This document shows, piece by piece, positions 61,303 to 64,000 of a stretch of 64,000 bases of DNA. A program made the position numbers and the translations under genes. Below the pieces are notes generated by a model. The model was not told the DNA's origin. It was given only the letters and a program-made list of their open reading frames with translations, and ran no database searches. The DNA is from Acerihabitans arboris (lineage in GTDB: Bacteria; Pseudomonadota; Gammaproteobacteria; Enterobacterales; Enterobacteriaceae): the NCBI RefSeq assembly GCF_010131535.1, contig NZ_WUBS01000010.1, positions 163,982-227,981 on the forward strand, given 5' to 3'. Positions within the stretch are counted from its first letter, which is position 1, and every line of letters starts with the position of its first letter.

Positions 61303-61529
61303 CGTATGGATCATCAGGGGACTAATACAAATTTTGTGCGCTAATAATATTGATGTACAAACCTCGAACAATGCTCACAGCTAAACGTTATATAAACGTA
61401 GTTAATAATTTGTAAATAAAGTCTTGATTGGGACATTATTCAAGTGTATTAAAAAACAGGTCATTAACTAGTTATTAAGTGCAACATGTTAATAATCAAA
61501 AAGATAATTAATTCACAAGGAGTGATTAT
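61303..61529. promoter_or_regulatory. AT-rich promoter region of the lectin gene
   Basis: A strongly AT-rich stretch, rich in TAAT and AATA words, precedes the lectin gene. AAGGAG lies right before its ATG. The composition suggests silencing by H-NS and foreign origin. Confidence 0.4.
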
Positions 61530-62003
61530 ATGGTAGTTCGTTTATCTGCATTAATTGTTGCTTTAACTGTATCGTTCTCTTCGATTGCAGCAGCTTCACA
61601 AGAAGGTATCCAAGGGGCCAAAGTAGTGACTGTGACTACTGAAACAGTATCTGGTCATCTTAATATTGCAAACGGCCGTAACTGTTTGGATGAGAATGAC
61701 CAGGGTAAACCCAGTTTGTTAGCTTGTGATAACGTGGCGAAAGCCAGCCCTGTAAAAAACACTTTTCATTACATCGTACTGAAAAGCGGTCAGTGTCTGT
61801 CTGATGACGGTGGTAAAGTACCCGTGACGGTTGCCTGTGACTTTAATGACACAAAACAGCAATGGAAAGCTCTTCAAGGTGTTGGTACGGATGTCCGTAA
61901 TATGGCATCAAATAAGTGCCTGACGACTGCAGGGTTGAGCAAGCCGGTGACGATGGCTGCATGTGCTGGTCTGCCCGCACAGAATTGGATGTTACCTCGG
62001 TAA
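61530..62003 (+). CDS. secreted ricin-type beta-trefoil lectin
   Basis: A 157-residue protein with a signal peptide (MVVRLSALIVALTVSFSSIA, cleaved near AAAS). The mature part contains three trefoil-like repeats, each with a cysteine pair and a W-type core: NCLDENDQGKPSLLACD, QCLSDDGGKVPVTVACD with QQWKAL, and KCLTTAGLSKPVTMAAC with QNWML. These are the QxW signatures of ricin B-type lectins. Single secreted trefoils of this size occur as binding subunits of toxins (CdtA/CdtC-like), but no toxin subunit is nearby. It is flanked by an IS110 remnant and a toxin-antitoxin pair, pointing to acquisition. Confidence 0.75.
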   Translation: MVVRLSALIVALTVSFSSIAAASQEGIQGAKVVTVTTETVSGHLNIANGRNCLDENDQGKPSLLACDNVAKASPVKNTFHYIVLKSGQCLSDDGGKVPVTVACDFNDTKQQWKALQGVGTDVRNMASNKCLTTAGLSKPVTMAACAGLPAQNWMLPR

Positions 62004-62206
62004 AGTAGCATTACAGGTGGCTTTCAACGAGAGCCATCGATAATGCGCAGGGCGACTGGAATCTGAATTTTTCACGTAAGGTATTGGTATATATGGATTA
62101 AAAGACAATTCAGATTTCAGGATATACCTAAACGTATACCAATGCGGGAAAGTGATGGGATTATGTGGTCAGATTTTGAACCGTTGTTCCCGCACACGCC
62201 AGCCGG

Positions 62207-62491
62207 TTAGAGCCGGGCTTTTGCTGCGTTATACACTTCTGAGCGGTCGCGTTTGCCAACCGCCAGCACCAGCACAATCACCTCTTCATCGATCGCCTGG
62301 TAAACCAACCGATACCCGGCAGACCTGAGCTTGATTTTATAACAATCAGGCATGCCGCCGAGCCGATTGGCGGGAATATGGGGATTGACCAAAATCTCGT
62401 TTAACTTCTTTTTGAACTGCTCCCGTAACGGCGCGCCCAGCTTTTTAAACTCCTTAAGGGCATGCTCTTCAAACTCCAACTCATAGCTCAT
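62207..62491 (-). CDS. RelE/StbE-type toxin
   Basis: A 94-residue RelE/ParE-superfamily toxin, probably an mRNA interferase acting in the ribosome. Family signs: MSYELEFEEHALKEFKKLGAP, the LRSAGYRLVYQAID region with conserved Arg and Tyr, and VLAVGKRDRSEVY at the C-terminus. The start overlaps the antitoxin stop by 11 bases. The product is typical of StbE/RelE partners. Confidence 0.9.
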   Translation of the reverse strand: MSYELEFEEHALKEFKKLGAPLREQFKKKLNEILVNPHIPANRLGGMPDCYKIKLRSAGYRLVYQAIDEEVIVLVLAVGKRDRSEVYNAAKARL

Positions 62492-62732
62492 CCAGCTTGA
62501 CCTTAACGCGCTTACCTTTCATCCGTGAACGGGCGATTTTGCCGAGTTCGATATCTTCCTGATAATCCACCATGGCTTCCCATGTTTCCGGTGAAATGTA
62601 GTAACCGGAGATATGGCCGTTGGTCAACACCGCCACCGGTTGGCCGTGGGCCTCTTTCAGGGCGCCATTGGGTGACTTTTTAAAATCGCTGATACTCACC
62701 GACGCATTAGCCAGGATAGGTTGTACAGCCAT
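62481..62732 (-). CDS. Phd/YefM-type antitoxin (StbD-like)
   Basis: An 83-residue antitoxin. The N-terminal DNA-binding half is ILANASVSISDFKKSPNGALKEAHGQPVAVL with ITNGHISGYYISPETWEAM, as in the StbD/Phd family; the C-terminal basic/acidic tail KIARSRMKGKRVKVKLDEL binds the toxin. It is first in the operon and should repress its own promoter through the inverted repeat at 62745-62766. The ATG at 62732 follows a run with GGACTC. Confidence 0.9.
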   Translation of the reverse strand: MAVQPILANASVSISDFKKSPNGALKEAHGQPVAVLTNGHISGYYISPETWEAMVDYQEDIELGKIARSRMKGKRVKVKLDEL

Positions 62733-62744
62733 AACGAGTCCTTT

Positions 62745-62766
62745 TTAGTACGATATTTGATACTAA
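62745..62766. promoter_or_regulatory. operator of the toxin-antitoxin pair
   Basis: TTAGTA (62745-62750) and TACTAA (62761-62766) form an inverted repeat with a ten-base spacer, 13 bases before the antitoxin start. It is the expected binding place of the antitoxin dimer. Confidence 0.55.
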
Positions 62767-62891
62767 ATCTAGCACTAAGTCAAAACGGCAGCAACAGTGT
62801 TATGCAAGTCTGCCGGAAAAAAAAGATTTTACGCAAAACTGTTCACCCTGCTCATTTTTGTTCTTTATTTATATAAAACATAATGATAAGT

Positions 62892-62930
62892 GGTGATGAG
62901 TTGGTGAATAGCTATCCTAAACTCATCACC
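62892..62930. repeat. perfect 11-bp inverted repeat near the recombinase
   Basis: GGTGATGAGTT (62892-62902) and AACTCATCACC (62920-62930) are perfect complements around a 17-base spacer. It lies 175 bases before the tyrosine recombinase gene. It may be a recombinase core site or a terminator-like structure. Confidence 0.5.
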
Positions 62931-62958
62931 CCAGGGTGACTACCCTTGTAGCAGATAC

Positions 62959-62981
62959 GAAAAAACCGGCCGGTGCCGGTT
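62959..62981 (-). terminator. leftward intrinsic terminator
   Basis: AACCGGC-CGGT-GCCGGTT (62964-62981) makes a 7-bp stem, and the A run at its left end (62960-62965) gives a U tract for transcripts coming from the right. No minus-strand gene is now present to the right, so it may be a leftover. Confidence 0.6.
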
Positions 62982-63104
62982 GGTTCGTTGGACTGCCCCT
63001 GCGCCGATATTCTCTTGGTTAGCGATACCTTAAACATTTACGTCCGCTCCTCGCTCATGAGGGACAATCATACTTAAATCTCCTACATTGCAGGAGGTTT
63101 GAGC

Positions 63105-63713
63105 ATGAGCACGTCACCGTGGAACAAAAATCGTATCATCGGACAAAAAAGACCGCTTCAGATATCTCATATCTGGGGGATTCGAATCAGACTTGAACTG
63201 GAAGGCAAAACGCGCGATCTAGCCCTGTTCAACATGGCTTTAGACAGTAAACTTCGGGGCTGTGATTTGGTAAAACTCAAAGTATCAGATGTTGCATATG
63301 GCAGTTCTGTTTCGAGCAGAGCAACGGTGTTACAACAGAAAACCGGTAGCCCCGTCCAATTTGAGATAACCAAAGGGACAAGAGAAGCAGTTGCAGCGCT
63401 AATAAAGCGGGGCAATGGCAATCTGCACAGTAAAGACTACTTGTTCCAATCTCGGGTCGGTTCTTGCCAACACATTTCAACCCGGCAATATAACCGTATT
63501 TTTCATGGATGGGTAGAAAAGCTTGGTCTCGAAGATTCGCTGTACAGCACACATTCCATGAGAAGAACAAAACCTTTCCTGATATACAAGAAGACCAAGA
63601 ATCTCCGGGTGATCCAACTTCTGTTGGGTCATAAGAAACTGGAAAGCACAGTGCGTTATCTCGGCATTGAAGTCGATGATGCGTTAGAGATCTCTGAGTC
63701 GATTGAAGTCTAA
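63105..63713 (+). CDS. minimal tyrosine recombinase/integrase
   Basis: A 202-residue catalytic-domain-only tyrosine recombinase without an N-terminal arm or SAM-like domain of usual size. Catalytic residues: Arg in DSKLRGCDLVKLKV, Lys region VLQQKTGSPVQFE, His/Arg in THSMRRTK, His in LLLGHKKLESTVRYLG with the nucleophile Tyr. It is close in pattern to small integrases found on enterobacterial plasmids and islands (PWNKNRIIGQKRPLQISHIW at the start). A perfect AGGAGG stands seven bases before the ATG at 63105. It likely recombines a local site such as the inverted repeat at 62892. Confidence 0.88.
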   Translation: MSTSPWNKNRIIGQKRPLQISHIWGIRIRLELEGKTRDLALFNMALDSKLRGCDLVKLKVSDVAYGSSVSSRATVLQQKTGSPVQFEITKGTREAVAALIKRGNGNLHSKDYLFQSRVGSCQHISTRQYNRIFHGWVEKLGLEDSLYSTHSMRRTKPFLIYKKTKNLRVIQLLLGHKKLESTVRYLGIEVDDALEISESIEV

Positions 63714-63719
63714 AGTTGT

Positions 63720-63741
63720 CAGGGCTGCAACAGCAGCCCTG
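63720..63741 (+). terminator. hairpin after the recombinase gene
   Basis: CAGGGCTGC (63720-63728), loop AACA and GCAGCCCTG (63733-63741) form a perfect 9-bp stem four bases after the stop. There is no T run after it, so termination may depend on other factors. Confidence 0.55.
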
Positions 63742-63876
63742 TGCCAGTAGCAGACGTTGCTTACATCTGTCTGTGTTAATCAATGGAGAGCAGATCAAAT
63801 ATGGGGTGTGGTGGGATAAGGCGGCGCTGTGGTTTCGGACGATGGGAACTGTTTCCCTCATTGATGAGGAAATCAC
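63742..63876 (+). other. possible gene remnant cut by the IS end
   Basis: The plus strand reads INGEQIKYGVWWDKAALWF and RTMGTVSLIDEEITEPVHRF, a protein-like stretch without a start codon or ribosome site. It runs into the proposed IS256 end. I cannot name the family. Confidence 0.3.
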
Positions 63877-64000
63877 GGAGCCTGTACATAGATTTGTGTA
63901 ATTGCCTGATTTTGATATCTTCAATCCAACATCAAAAACAGGTTAATTTATGGACGAAAAGCAGTTGCAAGCTCTGGCTAACGAACTGGCCAAAAATCTC
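63877..64000 (+). mobile_element. left end of an IS256-family insertion sequence
   Basis: The transposase reading frame begins at 63950, and the preceding 70 bases, from about GGAGCCTGTACATAG at 63877, have the appearance of an IS256-group terminal region. The exact left end and the target duplication cannot be fixed because the right end is outside the window. Confidence 0.55.
63950..64000 (+). CDS. IS256-family transposase, first 17 residues
   Basis: Cut by the right window edge. The visible start MDEKQLQALANELAKNL is the standard opening of IS256-family (MULE-type, DDE) transposases. AGGTTAATTT precedes the ATG. Confidence 0.75.
   Translation, partial: MDEKQLQALANELAKNL

Overview
The window reads as chromosomal DNA of a GC-rich member of the Enterobacterales. 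YaiL-, AldA- and YhhY-like proteins are recognisable by eye as close relatives of the E. coli proteins, and an OmpC/OmpF-type porin starts at the left edge. The many eroded genes (CoA transferase, hydrolase, two SDRs, adenylation-domain and monooxygenase pieces, chemoreceptor remnant, integrase and IS110 stubs) suggest ongoing gene loss, as in Sodalis-like lineages. The genus cannot be fixed from this sequence alone. No rRNA, tRNA or CRISPR array was seen.

Left part (1-18 kb) is dominated by ABC uptake systems. After the porin and a structured 870-base intergenic region comes a choline-O-sulfate locus: permease, ATPase and LysR regulator on the minus strand, sulfatase and binding protein on the plus strand. 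Next is a tightly overlapping minus-strand operon for a Dpp/Opp-like transporter with a luciferase-like monooxygenase and an alkylhydroperoxidase-domain protein. A methionine-type MetNIQ operon follows, with a second convergent MetQ-like lipoprotein.

Middle part (18-41 kb) mixes small metabolic units with regulators: a decayed cluster of acyl/aminoacyl-activating enzyme pieces around an SDR, an AEC transporter, and an SDR/DUF1330/epimerase-like group facing an ArsR regulator with two matching operators. It also holds an unrecognised 299-residue protein, a hydroxyacid dehydrogenase, aldA, two diguanylate cyclases flanking a YciI-like gene, a soluble chemoreceptor remnant, several tiny genes, a LysR, an acetyltransferase pair, a protease-like lipoprotein and a GlxA-type regulator.

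The most interesting system lies at 41.1-46.7 kb: an ABC transporter of the quaternary-amine (OpuC/YehZ/EgtUV-like) class in one operon with a histidine-ammonia-lyase homologue that lacks the Ala-Ser-Gly cofactor motif, followed by a broken CaiB-type CoA transferase. A lyase of this fold without the MIO cofactor fits ergothionase (trimethylamine elimination from ergothioneine), so the operon is predicted to import and cleave ergothioneine or a similar betaine.

Right part (48-64 kb) looks acquired. An AT-rich operon (48.1-54.8 kb) encodes a dolichol-phosphate-sugar-synthase-like glycosyltransferase, two methyltransferases, a flippase-like protein and two polytopic proteins, probably for decorating a surface glycan. 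After it come SDR remnants, an AraC-controlled enzyme group, a stub of an integrase N-terminus, yaiL, a cold-shock-domain protein, an IS110 remnant, a secreted ricin-type lectin, a toxin-antitoxin pair, a minimal tyrosine recombinase next to a perfect inverted repeat, and the start of an IS256-family transposase at the window edge.
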